64,000 nt of DNA from positions 17,856,001 to 17,920,000 of the forward strand of contig CM121341.1 of assembly GCA_051530055.1 (NCBI GenBank), written 5' to 3'. This DNA is from Neoechinorhynchus agilis (taxonomy: Eukaryota; Acanthocephala). The notes under the pieces are model-generated. The model saw only the letters and a list, made by a program, of their open reading frames with translations. It had not been told where the DNA came from and ran no database searches. The position numbers and the translations under genes were made by a program. Shown piece after piece: positions 21,287 to 34,562 of this stretch (position 1 is the first letter of the stretch; each line of letters opens with the position of its first letter).

Positions 21287-24200
21287 TTAGATTGATTTAT
21301 TTAATAGATAATGTTTTCCAAAAGCGCGTCTAAATAAAAGTAAAGGAAAAAATAGTGGGGTACACAAACGCGTTTTAAAGATTAGAGTTTTTATCAAATA
21401 CGTAATGTTTTCCAAAGGCGCGTTTAAATTAAAGTAAAGGAAAAAGAAGTGGGAACACGAGCACTTTCTGAAGTTTAGAGTTTTTATTAAATGGGTAATG
21501 TTTTCCAAAAGTGCATCTTAATTAAAGTAAAGGAAAAAGCAGTGGGGAAACGAACGCGCTTTCAAATTTAGAGTTTTTATTTCATAAGTAATGTTTTTCA
21601 AAAGCGCGTCTAAATTTAAAGGAAAACGAAGTGGGAATACGAGCGCGTTTTCAAATATCGAATTTTTATTTATTTGGTAATGTTTTCCAAAAGCGTGTCT
21701 AAACTAAAGTAAAGGAAAAAGAAGTGGGGAACACAAACGCGTTTTAAAGTTAAGAGTTTTTATTTAATACGTAATGTTTTCCAAAGGCGCGTTTAAATTA
21801 AAGTAAAGGAAAAAGAGGTGGGAACACGAGCGCATATGTTTTCCATAAGCGCGTCTTAATTAAAGTAAAGGAAAACGAGGTGGGAATAAGAACACGTTTT
21901 AAACTTTGGAGTTTTTATTAAATGGGAAATGTTTTCCAAAAGCGCGTTTAAATCAAAGTAAATAAAGAAGAAGTACGAACACGAACGCGTTTTCTAATTT
22001 CGAGTTTTATTAAATTGGTAATGTTTTCCAAAAGCGCGTCTAAATTAAAGTAAAGGAAAACGAGGTTAGGAATACGAACGCGTTTTAAAGTTTGGAGTTT
22101 TGATTAAATGCGAAATGTTTTCCAAAAGCACGTCTAAATTAAAGTAAAGGAAAAAGAAGTGGGAACACGAACGGGTTTTCAAATTTCGAGTTTTTATTTA
22201 ATAGATAATGTTTTCCAAAAGCGCGTTTAAATCAAAGTAAATAAAAAAGAAGTACGAACACGAACGCGTTTTCTAATTTCGAGTTTTATTAAATTGGTAA
22301 TGTTTTCCAAAAGCGCGTCTAAATTAAAGTAAAGGAAAACGAGGTTAGGAATACGAACGCGTTTTAAAGTTTGGAGTTTTGATTAAATGCGAAATGTTTT
22401 CCAAAAGCACGTCTAAATTAAAGTAAAGGAAAAACAAGTGGGAACACGAACGGGTTTTCAAATTTCGAGTTTTTATTTAATAGGTAATGTTTTCCAAAAG
22501 CGCGTCATAATTAAAGTAAAGGAAAAAGCAGTGGGAACACGAGCGCGTTCTGAAGCTTAGAGTTTTCAATAAATGGGATATGTTTTCCAGAAGAGCGTCT
22601 TAATTAAAGTAACTGAAAAAGAAGTGGGAACACGAACGCGTTTTCTAATTTCGAGTTTTTATTTAATAGATAATGTTTTCCAAAATCGCGTCTAAATTAA
22701 AGTAAAGGAAAAAGAAGTGGGAACACGAACGCGTGTTAAAGTTTAGAGTTTTTATTAAATGGGAAATGTTTTCCAAAATAACGCCTAAATTAAAGCAAAG
22801 GAAAAAGAAGTGGGAACACGAATGCGTTTTCAAACTTCGAGTTTTCATTTAATAGGTGATGTTTTCCACAAGCGCGTCTAAATAAAAGTAAAGTAAAAGA
22901 GTTTTTTTAATGGGAAATGTATTCCAAAAGCGCGTCTAAATTAAAGCAAAGAAAAAAGAAGTGGTAACACGAACGCTTTTTAAAGTTTAGTGTTTTTACA
23001 AAACGGGTAATGTTTTCCAAATGCGCGTCTAAATTAAAGAAGAGGAAAAAGAAGTGAGAAACCGAACGCGTTTTAAAGTTCAGAGTTTTTATTAAATGGG
23101 CAATGTATTCCAAATGCGCGACTGAATTAAAGCAAAACAAAAAGAAGTGGGAACACGAACGCGTTTTTAAATTTCGAGTTTTTATTTAATATGTAATGTT
23201 TTCCAAAAGCGCGTCTAAATTAAAGTTAAGGAAAAAGAAGTGGGAAACCGAACGCGTTTTCAAATTTCGATTTTTTATTTAATATGTAACGTTTTCCAAT
23301 GCGCGTCTAAATTAAAGGAAAAAGAAGAGGCAACACGACCGCGTTTTAAAGTATAGAGTTTTATTAAATGGGCAATGTTTTCCAAATGCACGTTTAAATT
23401 AAAGCAAAGGAAAAAGAAGTGGGAACACGAATGCGTTTTCAAATTTCGATTTTTTATTTAATATGTAACGTTTTCCAACATCGCGTCAAAATAAAAGTAA
23501 AGGAAAAAGCAGTGGGAACACGAACGCGTTTTAGAATTTGGAGTTTTTATTTAATGTGTAAGGTTTTCCAAATGCGCGTCTAAATTAAAGTAAAGGAAAA
23601 AGAAGTGGAGAACACGAACGCGCCTTAAAGTTTAGAATTTTGATTTAATGGGTAATGTTTTCCAAAAGCGCGACTAAATTAAAGTAAAGGAAAAAGAAGT
23701 GGGAACACGAACGGGTTTTCAAATTTCACGTTTTTATTTAATATGTAATGTTTTCCAAATGAGCGTCTAAATTAAAGTAGAGGAAAAAGAAGTGGGTAAC
23801 CGAACGCGTTTTTAAATTTCGAGTTTTTATTTAATAGGCAATGTTTTCCAATGCGCGTTTAAATTAAAGGAAAAAGAAGAGGGAACACGAACGCGTTTTA
23901 AAGTTTAGAGTTTTTATTAAATTGGCAATGTTTCCCAAATGCACGTCTAAATCAAAGCAAGGGAAAAAGAAGTGGGAACATGAACGCGTTTTAAAATTTC
24001 GAGTTTTTATTTAATATGTAATGTTTTCCAAATGCGCGTCTAAATTAAAAAGTTAAGGAAAAAGAAGAGGGAACACAAACGCGTTTTAAAGTTTAGAGTT
24101 TTTACTTTGATGTGTAATGTTTTGCAAAAGCGCGTCTAAATTAAAGTAGAGGAAAAAGAAGTGGGAAACTGAACGCGTTTTCAAATTTCGAGTTTATATT

Positions 24201-26885
24201 TAATATGTAACGTTTTCCAACATCGCGTCTAAATAAAAGTAAAGGAAAGAGAAGTGGGGAACACTAACGCGTTTTAAAGTTTAGAGTTTTTATTAAATGG
24301 GTAATGTTTTCCAAATGCGCGTCTAAATAAAAGTAAAGGAAAAGTGGGAACACGAACGCGTTTTCAAATTTCGAGTTTGTATTTAATAGGTAATGTTTTC
24401 CAAAAGCGCGTCTAAATTAAAGTAAAGGAAAAAGAAGTGGGAACACGAACGCGTTTTAAAGTTTAGAGTTTTTATTTAATATGTAATGTTTTCCAAAAGC
24501 GCGTCTAAATTAAAGTAAAGGAAAAAGAAGTGGGAAAACGAACGCGTTTTAAAGTTTAGAGTTTTTATTAAATGGGTAATGTTTTCCAAATGCGCGTCTA
24601 AATTAAAGTAAAGGAAAAAGAAGAGGGAACACAAACGCGTTTTAAAGTTTAGAGTTTTTACTTTGATGTGTAATGTTTTGCAAAAGCGCGTCTAAATTAA
24701 AGTAGAGGAAAAAGAAGTGGGAAACTGAACGCGTTTTCAAATTTCGAGTTTTTATTTAATATGTAACGTTTTCCAACATCGCGTCTAAATAAAAGTAAAG
24801 GAAAGAGAAGTGGGGAACACTAACGCGTTTTAAAGTTTAGAGTTTTTATTAAATGGGTAATGTTTTCCAAATGCGCGTCTAAATAAAAGTAAAGGAAAAA
24901 GAAGTGGGAGCACGAACGCGTTTTCAAATTTCGAGTTTATATTTAGTAGGTAATGTTTTCCGAAAACGCGTCTAAATTAAAGTTAAGGAAAAAGAAGTGG
25001 GAACACGAACGCGTTTTTACATTTCGGATTTTTATTTTATATGTGATGTTTTCAAAAAAGCACGTCTAAATTATAGTAAAGGAAAAAGAAGAGGGAACAC
25101 AAACGCGTTTTAAAGTTTAGAGTTTTTACTTTGATGTGTAATGTTTTGCAAAAGCGCGTCTAAATTAAAGTAGAGGAAAAAGAAGTGGGAAACTGAACGC
25201 GTTTTCAAATTTTGAGTTTTTATTTAATATGTAACGTTTTCCAACATCGCGTCTAAATAAAAGTAAAGGAAAGAGAAGTGGGGAACACTAACGCGTTTTA
25301 AAGTTTAGAGTTTTTATTAAATGGGTAATGTTTTCCAAATGCGCGTCTAAATTAAAGCAAAGGAAAAAAGAAGTGGGAACACGAACGCGTTTTGAAATTT
25401 CGAGTTTGTATTTAATAGGTAATGTTTTCCAAAAGCGCGTCAAAATTAAAGTATAGGAAAAAGAAGTGGGAACACGAATGCGTTTTAAAGTGTAGAGTTT
25501 TCACTTAATAGGTAATGTTTTCCAAAAGCGCGTCTAAATTAAAGCAAAGTAAAAAAGAAGTAGGAACACGAACGCGTTTTGAAATTTCGAGTTTTTATTT
25601 AATAGGTAATGTTTTCCAAAAGCGCATCTAAATTAAAGTAAAGGGAAAAGAAGTGGGAAACCGAACGCGTTTTCAAATTTCGAGTTTTCATTTAATAGGT
25701 AATGTTTTCCAAAAGTGCGTCTAAATAAAAGTAAAAAGAAGAAGGGCACACGAACGCGTTTAAAAGCTTAGAGTTTTTATCAAATAGGAATTGTTTTCGA
25801 AATGCGCATCCAAATTAAAGTAAAGGAAAAAGAAGTGGGAACACGTACGGGTTTTCAAATTTCGAGTTTTAATTTAATAGATAATGTTTTCCAAAAGCGC
25901 GTCTAAATTAAAGTAAAGGAAAAAGAAGTGGGAACACGAATGCGTTATAAAATTTCGAGTTTTTATTCAATATGTAATGTTTTCCAAAAGTGCGTCTAAA
26001 TTAAAGCAAAGGAAAAAGAAGTGGGAACACGAACGCGCTTTAAGGTTTAGAGTTTTTATTAAACGGGTAATGTTTTCCAAATGCGCGTCTAAATTAAAGA
26101 AATGGAAAAAGAAGTGGGAAACCGAACGCGTTTTAAAGTTTAGAGTTTTTATTAAATGGGTAATGTTTTCCAAATGCGCGTTTAAATTAAAGTAAAGGAA
26201 AAAGACGCGGGAGCACGAACGCGTTTTAAAATTAAGAGTTTGTATTAAATGGTAATGTTTTCCAAATGCGCTTCTAAATTAAAGTAAAGGAAAAAGAAGT
26301 GGAAACACGAACGGGTTTTTAAGTTTAGAGTTATTATTTAATGTGTAATGTTTTCCAAAAGCGCGTTTAAATTAAAGTAAAAGAAAAAGAAGTTTGGAAA
26401 ACGAACGTGCTTTAAAGTTTAGATTTTTCATTAAATGGGTAACGTTTTCCAAATGCGCGTCTAAATTAAAGTAAAGGAAAAAGAAGTGGGAACACGAACG
26501 CGTTTTAAAGTTTAGAGTTTTTATTTAATGGGTAATGCTTTCTAAATGCGTGTCTAAATTAAAGTAAAGGAAGAAAAGTCGGAAACCGAACGCGTTTTAA
26601 AATCAAGAGTTTTTATTAAATGGGTAATGTTTTCCAAATGCGCGTCCAAATTAAAGTAAAGGAAAAAGAAGTGGGAAACCGAACGCGTTTTCAAATTTCG
26701 AGTTTTTATTTAATAGGCAATGTTTTCCAATGCGCGTCTAAATTAAAGGATAAAGAAGTGGGATCACGAATGCGTTTTAAAGTGTAGAGTTTTTATTAAA
26801 TGGGAAATTTTTTCCAAAAGCGCGTCTTAATTAAAATAAAGGAAAAAGAAGAGGGAACACGAACGCGTTTTAAAATTTCGAGTTT
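21287..26885 (+). repeat. Satellite array, 93 bp unit, about 60 copies
   Basis: Every unit carries AATGTTTTCCAAAWGCGCGT, then CTAAATTAAAGTAAAGGAAA, AAGAAGTGGGAACACGAACG and CGCGTTTT. Two main variants alternate at one end: TTTAGAGTTTTTATTAAATG and TTTCGAGTTTTTATTTAATA. Larger blocks are duplicated: a roughly 270 bp block beginning GGGAACACAAACGCG recurs at 24069, 24625 and 25093, and a roughly 230 bp block at about 22010 recurs near 22270. Because 93 is divisible by three, open frames with 31-residue periodicity appear on both strands; I read these as artefacts. Could be centromeric or pericentromeric, which is inference. Confidence 0.95.
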
Positions 26886-27250
26886 TGCTTCACTTGGTGC
26901 CTGATTTAAAAACCTGCAAAGTCATTAGTAATTACACCTATCGAAAATTGTCATGTTTGCATGTTATCTACGATGGGTGTTAAATCAATTCACTAAATTT
27001 TGTTCAACAAGCATTTAAATATGGCGCTGCGGAAAGCAGTAGCCTAAACAACGTTTTTGCAACAGATTGCAGCGGTGTGGGCGTTGAGACCGTACCATCT
27101 TCTATTTCAACTTGAAACATAGTAGATACGACCAAAATCAACACGGCTGTAAAATGACAGTTCAACACCAATTAAATCGAATTATACCTAATCCTATTTA
27201 GCTAAATTCTCCACCATTTACTTTCTCATACGGTTTTTCGTCTTCGGGAT
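26886..27250. other. Spacer after the 93 bp satellite
   Basis: Unique-looking sequence. No exon, RNA gene or repeat recognised. Confidence 0.4.
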
Positions 27251-27454
27251 TTATAAGAGGCTAATATGTACTCGTCTCTTTTCCCTTTGTTCTTCAAAAT
27301 AGCTTCCATAACAATTAAAGGACCTAAGATACTTTAAGAAATCTTTAAGTCGGATTTCTTCCATTGTTGTAAAAATATTTTTGACCGATCGCTTCAGATC
27401 AAATGTCGTACGAAACAAGCTTTTCTTCGATGATTTCTCGTTACATTCGGCATC
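27251..27454 (-). CDS. Candidate exon, unrecognised Lys/Phe-rich protein
   Basis: Open frame of about 67 codons with a natural-looking composition (KSLFRTTFDLKRSVKNIF, then MEEIRLKDFLKYLRSF) ending in a stop. No ATG begins the whole frame, and a stop lies just upstream, so it would need an upstream exon. Not recognised. Confidence 0.3.
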   Translation of the reverse strand, partial: DAECNEKSSKKSLFRTTFDLKRSVKNIFTTMEEIRLKDFLKYLRSFNCYGSYFEEQREKRRVHISLL

Positions 27455-27609
27455 CAATCAGAAGACTATAAAACTGTGTGCTCACAAAATTATTATTTTA
27501 GATATTTTTGGTGAAGATCTCTATCTCGCTGTAAGCTGGACAAACATTTAACCTATGATGCTAAATTGCTCATATGATTTTTGAGTAAAGAGCAAGATGC
27601 ACAACAGTG

Positions 27610-27665
27610 AAAGTCCAAATCGCTTATTGTTGATATATTTGATTTCGATTTATAAATCGGGATAA
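27610..27665 (+). repeat. Dispersed repeat shared with 51297-51350
   Basis: Shared blocks are AAGTCCAAATCGCTTA, GTTGAT/ATTGAT and ATTTCGATTTATAAATCGG. The last contains the palindrome CGATTTATAAATCG. Class unknown. Confidence 0.5.
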
Positions 27666-27915
27666 GACGAAAATAGTGTTATGCCCGCACTCGAAGTAAC
27701 CCATTTCCGTTTCTTTACATACTAAAAGGTTCAGCAGATCAATCCATTAGAAACGAACCAAAAGATGCAACATAATTTGCGAAAGGCGATATTAAAAATT
27801 CGTGTCCAACACTGATAGTAAAACATATCATGATATTCAATCTGTAAAATTTGCTCCAAAAATAATTTCCAAAGAGGTAATATAAAATCAGAAAAATCAA
27901 TTATTTGCAGTCATT

Positions 27916-28257
27916 TTATAAGAAATTATGTTGATTCTTGGAGAGTTGGAGACAAGCGATATCAACATGATTTAAACCGTAGCTAGGTAAGCGAACCCAG
28001 GCTAAATCTTTAGCAAGAATTCGTTCAAGACTTTCGTCATCATCATCATCAATATTAGCATCGAGAATCAGTTGCAGTCCTATTGACGATGGAATTATTA
28101 AAACAATCTTCGGTATTTTGTATATGATTTTCGTGACAGGCAATATGACATAAAGTTTCATGAGTGGTACAAATAAGATAATCAATTCACCAGCAATCTT
28201 TAACCGAAAAAATTCGAACTTCAAGTGCACAGAAAAGGAATCGGCAGGTCGAGACAT
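27916..28257 (-). CDS. Small hypothetical membrane protein
   Basis: 113-codon frame from an ATG with an in-frame stop shortly upstream. The first half is hydrophobic in two blocks (GELIILFVPLMKLYVILP and KIVLIIPSSIGLQLIL), followed by an acidic run (DDDDDESLERILAKDLAW). No family recognised. It could be one exon of a longer gene or a chance frame. Confidence 0.35.
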   Translation of the reverse strand: MSRPADSFSVHLKFEFFRLKIAGELIILFVPLMKLYVILPVTKIIYKIPKIVLIIPSSIGLQLILDANIDDDDDESLERILAKDLAWVRLPSYGLNHVDIACLQLSKNQHNFL

Positions 28258-28399
28258 ACGCTTGGCTCGAAAAGGGACATTGCATTTTTAAATGTTTGAT
28301 TTAAGGGAAAGTTGACTTCAACTAATGGAGATTATCAATTAGAAGCAGAAATTAAAATGGAATCTTATGTTGCCAGATCAGAGAGTGAGTGTGTGTTGA

Positions 28400-30650
28400 A
28401 TGAGAGGTCCAATACAAGGTTGCTACGTAAAAGAGATTGAAGTATAAAGAGCTAATGAATACCGGGCGGCATGTTTCCTACGCTAGTATGATGAAGCTTT
28501 TAAGGATAGGAATCGCCAGGCTGATCGCATCAGACGAATATTGGTAAAGCAAGCGAATAATTATAAGCATAAAATTCTATATATTAAAGTGGACAAAGTT
28601 ACTGTTAGTACATCGGGGAAAGTAATGGAGACATGTTTAAGTTTACAAGGAACGGAATTGATGTCAAACGACATTGCCCATATTCAGTCTCAATAAATAT
28701 TTGCCAATGGAAAATGTTCACAAACTCTAAAATATTATCGCACGCGCTTAAAATACAATGCTTTGATTTCGACCAGCACAGCACTAACCCTTCATAGCCC
28801 CAACGTGAGGAGGCATATATCGAAATCATTTTGAGTTGGGTTCAACGGCGAGAATTGATTTCTACAGGACAATTAATAGAAAATTAGTGCACGTTTTGAT
28901 CATTAATTCGCTGCAGCTACAAAAAGCCAAATAATGACGGCAAACGATATATCGTAAACGAAAAATTTCAATTCGATTCGTTAGTTTTAATCTGAGTGCA
29001 GGCATTTCACTGTATAAATAATAACCATCCAAACTAAAAGAAGTGTGAATATCCACTGTTCGATTGAGTAACCAATTAAAAAATCTATTTAAAGTAAAAA
29101 TATTGGCCTTCAAAAGTTCAGGTCTCGAAAATGATCACAAACAGTCGATTTGGGATGTAAACCCAGTCAAGTTGAACTCGGCAAGCAATTGAATTCAGAA
29201 TACAACGACACGTGATGTAATACATGCATTCACATTGGTGCTGTCCATAAATACACATGGAGCGATAACTAACAAGCTACCTTACCGAGTAAAAATAGCA
29301 GATATCACAACGGCAACAAACATTCAGTTCGGCCGGCATTTCACACTGAATTGTGATGCAAGGCCTCTACTATATATACTCATCTATCATCCCAAAAGGA
29401 AACTATGCAAACTTACAGAAGCTGACGACATCCTTGATGGAGTTGAGCTTGCAGAATGGTGTGCTCAAAAGAATACCGGCGTACAAGTGTATTAGGTCTT
29501 GAGCTCGGACCTAATAGAATGGATTATCCACCAGGACTGTCCACAATGGACAAAATACCAATTTCCTTTGCAATGAAACGATTGATGTCAATCGAATGCA
29601 CTTTTGACAAACCGGGCTTTTTCAAGACCTTAATATGGGAACAATATTTAAATCTAGCTCACTAGTAATTGAAGATGCCGATAGAGTTACCAATTTATGT
29701 TTGCGTTCGCATCACAATACTTACGAGGTGTGGATATTAATGGATAATGATTGCTATTTTTAAAGATTGGGGCGAAAAGCGAAGTGCCAAGAGTATTCGC
29801 AGCAACTTGTTTTCCGCCATACTCAAATACGAAAAAGCTTAATCTCCGAAAACTGTTCATTGTTTTAAGCATGAAGCATTAAACTCATACTATGGCAGAG
29901 ACAAAAATGTGATGTTCTATGGGACAAATGGTGATTTAATGATGGTTTATATGCAAGAGCAATAAGCCGAGGCACCAGGCGGAATTTCTATGGGTTTAAA
30001 AAACATAATCGCTATCTAGTGACCAGGATTTTACACCCAATTCGATCATTACTTTTCGAATCAGTAATTGTTAAGCCTTCATCATGGGATATTACATTAA
30101 AGACTTCAAAAACGACAGGAATATCATCGCGCTCTTCGAACACGATAGTTTGCGCCACACTCGATTTAGTTGCAGTAAGATAGATTTCCCCGATCTAATA
30201 ATTGTCATTAATGAAGGAGCCCCATAAAAAAATTACAGTTACCACCACCTTAGCTCAGAACATTCGAAACAAAGATTAGATTTAGTTCCCACAATTCCAA
30301 CGGCTACGAGATAAAGATGTTCAATTAGACATTATCAGAATCGCGAACATGCTTAAGTGATGGTTTCACAATGTTCAAAAAAGGTTAAAAAAACTAGTGG
30401 TAGAAATGTGTGTCGAATATGAGCTCAGATTGGAACGAAACCATTCCTCTGTAAATGTCCCCATGCCATTATTGATATTCGATGTTGTCGACCTCACTGA
30501 GATGATATTCGAACGAATAAGAATGAAACCGGGGTTATTCCAGTTAAACACAACCCTCAAAAATGATGATTTCACACCCACAATTCAAATATTTTTCTCC
30601 AGTCTCGAAATGTAATCCGACAATCGCGTTGACCATTAATTTACGCGCCG
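28400..30650. other. Decayed coding-like region, unrecognised
   Basis: Fragments of protein-like sequence occur in changing plus-strand frames: GDMFKFTRNGIDVKRHCPYS near 28630, then LDGVELAEWCAQKNTGV near 29430, MDYPPGLSTMDKIPISFAMK near 29520, NSYYGRDKNVMFYGTNG near 29890 and a 72-codon frame at 30397-30615 starting MVEMCVEYELRLE. Runs are short and interrupted. I do not recognise the family and do not propose one. It looks like the remains of a larger coding sequence rather than random DNA. Confidence 0.35.
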
Positions 30651-30959
30651 CGATCGTATTTGTACAACCTCAATCAAATTTTCAAATGATGTTTTTGATT
30701 TAAATTGATTGACCAGTTTACCGCGAAGTTCCGGCCATTTTTGCCGTTAAGACACGCCATTGTACTCTTAAAAGATAGGGCAATAAATTGATTTTATCCA
30801 AATATAAAGAAACACTAAAATACGTATTATCAACGAGCAACTTGAAGCGTCATTATAGGACAAAAGGCTTTTTATACTTTCAACAGTAATGCTTCAAAAA
30901 TAATGATTTTCGAATGAAAAAATTGTTAAGAAGTTTATAAAAATGAGACTTAGAAGTAG

Positions 30960-33600
30960 GTGCCGGTCCCAAGCCCGGGTAAATGGAGAGGGCTGACGTC
31001 AGGAAGGGCATCCCATCGAAAAACCCTGTGCCAAAACTATCTATGCCAATGTCAAGTCCTTTAATTTCGAACGATCTGACTAGGGCGTACCCCTTATGCG
31101 ACGCGCAGACTCGGCGCCCGGAGGATACGAAAAATGAATTAGGGTTACCGGGTCAACGACGGGCCTGGCTAAAGAAACGAGTCGTCACAAAAATGAGAAT
31201 TGGTTCTATGACAGAGAGAACTCGAGAAGTGGTCGATTTGATGAAGAGAAGAAAAATTCAGATACTCGGCAAAGAAGAAGTACGATGTAAAATATGCAAG
31301 GCTAAAGAGCTGGGAGAAGGTTATAAACTAATTTATAGTGGCGGAACAAGTAGTAGAAACGGGGTCGGTAAAAGAACAAGTGATCGAGTTATGGCGGTAA
31401 AGATAAAAGTGAGTAATGAAATCACGACAGTAGTGGCGACATACGTACCGAAGGTCGGTTGCAGCGAGGAGGAGAAAGATGAATTTTGGCTGGATCTATA
31501 TGAATTGACAAGGACTGTATGGGAACGACATGTGATAACCGGCGATTTCAACGGGCACGTTGGACAGAGAGAGGGATACGAGCGAATCCATTGTGGACAC
31601 AGTGTGGGATCAAGAAACGTCGAGGGTGTAAAACTGTTGGATTATGCAACAGCGTTGGATTTACGTATTTCGAATACTTACTTTCAAAAAAATCCAAGAC
31701 ACCACACATACTCGAGCGCTGGAAGGTCAAGTCGAATCAATTTTATTTTGTACTCGATAGCGAAGTTGGGCGAAGTCTGGAATGCCAAGACCATATTAGG
31801 CGAAGAGTGTGCGATGCAACACAGAGTACTCGTGGCCAACATCAGAATTAGGGTAAAAAGCAAGCGGCAGACACCGAGCATCTTGCGAAAAATCAATTGG
31901 TGGAAGCTAAAAGATCCTATCCTCAAAGAAAAGATGAGGATTGTGCGCACCCAGAAACTAAGCGAAAACGTGGTCGAAGTAGAAACCTGGTGAGATGAGA
32001 CGGCCGAAGTTATCCTCCGGGAAGCCAAAATCATCTTAAGAATGACGTCGGGGAAACCCCACCTCCGAACAAAGGTGCATGGTGGTGGAATCAAACGGTC
32101 AAGGACGCCATCAATCAAAAAAGAGCAGCAAGGAAAATATTAGATTTCGATTCTTCAACCCATAACAAAGACGCATACAAAGACGCAAAAAGGAAGGCTG
32201 CCCGAGAATGTGCCAAAGCAAAGAGGGAATCCGCAGCTGGAGGAGAGATAACAGGAGGGATATTATCTTCAAGTTGGCCAAAATTCGGGACAAAAGGTCA
32301 AGGGACATCGTACGACACAAAATGATCAACGACAGTGAGGGTAGGATGCTCGATCAAAACAACGATATTTTGAACAGATGGAAAGAGTACTTCGGATCCC
32401 TCCTGAACATAGAGAATAAAAGATTGCCTATTGAACAAGTACAGCCGAATATCAATATGGCTAGACCGTATTCATACGATGACGTCGCATCGCAGATCAG
32501 AAAGATGAAGATTGGTAAGAGTGCCGGTCCAGATAATATCCCGATAAGCATAATTGTGCCGATTTTTAAGGGTAAAGGAAATATTCTGCAGTGTAGCAAT
32601 TACCATGGCATCAAGCTGATGTCCCACACAATGAAATTGTGGGAGCGAACGGTTGACAATCGGATTGGGGAGGATATCCAAATCAGCGAAGCCCAGCGCG
32701 GCTTTATGCCAGGTAGAAGCACAATCGACGCGATCTTCGTGCTAAGACAGCTGTATGAAAAATTTAATGAGAAGCATTGTCCGTTGCATAGCGTCTTCAT
32801 CGACCTGGAGAAAGCATATAACACCGTGTCCCGAGACCTGATTTGGGCCTGTTTGAGGAAGAGAAACCATCGAGAGCATTATGTGACCACGATCAAAACG
32901 ATGTATGAAAAGTGTTACACCAACGTACAATGTCAAATAGGAAGGACAGATTATTTCCAGGTGTCCATTGGTTTATATCAAGGTTCAGTGCCTAGCCCAT
33001 TCTTGTTCGTGGCAGTCATCGATGTCCTAGGAAATGAAGAGATGAAGATGAACGCGCCCTGGACGATATTATTTGCAGATAATCTGCTGCTCACGGCAAG
33101 GGACTCGGTGACACTCGAGAAAATGTTGGAGAGTTGGCGACAGTGCTTAGAAAGCAACGGCCTGAAAATTAGCAGGAGCAAAACGATATGGGACCAGGTG
33201 AAGTAGGCACGCTAGGAGTTAACGTCGAAAAGAGGAACAACTTGCATGTCCTGGGAACTTGCACCAGAGATCGGACAAAGAGTTCAATGCGGGTGGAATA
33301 ACTGGAAAAGAGTAACGGGCATCCTGTGCGATAAACGTCTCCTGAACAAGCTCAAACGGAGCGTGTACAAAGTCGTGGGAAGACTTGCAATGGTATACGC
33401 AGCGGAGCGGAAGACGATTGGATAAAGAGCGCCGGACGTACTGAGGCCAAGGGGAAGATGAAACGGGAAAGGTCGAAAAAAAGATGGATAGATAGTGTGA
33501 TGGAGGACCTAAGACGATTGGATGAAGTTTGATTTTTGAGGACAAGCTGGCAAAGCTACCTCTCTAGTATGAGAGAAAGCTATAAGAAGTGTGTGTAGAC
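30960..33600 (+). mobile_element. RTE-type LINE (endonuclease and reverse transcriptase), broken
   Basis: The first frame (30983-31993) carries an apurinic-type endonuclease: RRPEDTKNELGLPGQRRAWL, MAVKIKVSNEITTVVATYVP, GDFNGHVGQREGYERIHCGH. The second (32208-33206) carries the reverse transcriptase: KMKIGKSAGPDNIPISI, LEKAYNTVSRDLIW, GLYQGSVPSPFLF and FADNLLL. The catalytic FADD box reads FADN, a key Asp lost, so the enzyme would be dead even if translated. Two frames are separated by stops at about 31994, and the 3' part after 33206 is out of frame. About 2.6 kb, near full length. Family known from animals and some plants. Confidence 0.85.
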
Positions 33601-33959
33601 TTTTAGAAGTAATCAACAAAAAATTCAGACGAATCAATATTTCAAAAGTTTAATCAGATAGTAATTAACAAGTAAAGACAATACCGTCATTCGAAACGGA
33701 AATAATTACTGAAAAATGTTTTAATACTTGAGAAGGCAATAAAAAAGACAATTCCTTACGAAAATGCAAACAGCAACAAAGACGCCGACGCAAATAATAA
33801 GGCAACGCGAATTGGAAACGAAATGCAGATGTTGACGAAATACAGAAGAATTCGACGTAAAACGTTTTTCACGTGTTCTTCGTACGTCACGATTACTTAT
33901 TGGATGCAGATTCTGAGTTTTCGTTATCGTTATGTTAGAAAAAATATCATCGTAAACAC
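33601..33959. other. Spacer after the RTE element
   Basis: AT-rich sequence with no supported gene. The minus-strand frame at 33721-34008 has no recognisable content. Confidence 0.4.
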
Positions 33960-33964
33960 TTGCA

Positions 33965-34200
33965 AACAATGACTGATGAGGCGATGTTACCTCGCGAAAT
34001 ATCTCCAATAAATCAAATATGCTATTACCGGGATTGTTTTCACCAAAATTATACTTTGACTAACCTGAAGGATTTTCTATCGATGATTATAAAAATCATA
34101 TCGATAAAATCCATCGGGGTAGTAAATTCTGACTTGTGGTGCAAAAATAATGATTGATGAGACGAGGTTCGGTATTATCTTCACCACAAGTCAAAATTAT
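33965..34200 (+). repeat. Hairpin-type repeat with hammerhead-like core
   Basis: At 33973 the sequence reads CTGATGA, one spare base, GCGA...TCGC stem, GAAA, then TATC: a hammerhead-like core. At 34129-34195 there is an inverted repeat TGACTTGTGGTG...CACCACAAGTCA whose ends match the MITE at 58562-58651, and whose loop holds a degraded second copy (TGATGAGACGAGGTTCGG). Possibly two related elements side by side. Confidence 0.45.
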
Positions 34201-34436
34201 AAGAAATCGATTTTATTGAAGACCATTTAATAATTTACCAGAAAAGCATTTATATTGACTAAGACATTGATCAGTTATTAGTTATAAAAATTTAGATAAG
34301 CTTTTAAACTTTCCGAAAAAATAAATTGTAATAACGTTCACTGGCAATGATTAGCTAGTATTCAACTGCAAATAATAACTTGAGACTAATCTAAATTTTT
34401 TGGTCAAAAAATCAATTCTTACAAATAATAGAGCAC

Positions 34437-34562
34437 AAAACGTGCAATCACCACCGTCCGCAAAATTGGAGCTTCTCTCCTTCCTCAGCTGTCGCTATCA
34501 CGCTAGCAACATTGCCTCGTTGTGCTGCAAGGGATATATTTTGTAAAACAGACAGGCGATAA
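34437..34562 (-). mobile_element. 3' fragment of LINE with restriction-like endonuclease
   Basis: On the minus strand it matches the end of the copies at 45590-46330 and 54295-55115, including the terminal peptide and the 3' flank with CACCACCATCCGC-type sequence (here CAATCACCACCGTCCGCAAA on the plus strand). A 5'-truncated LINE insertion. Confidence 0.65.

Noticed and set aside
21287-26885. Open frames of 60-77 codons with 31-residue periodicity on both strands
   Set aside because: They follow from a 93 bp unit divisible by three; both strands are open and none is kept across the array.
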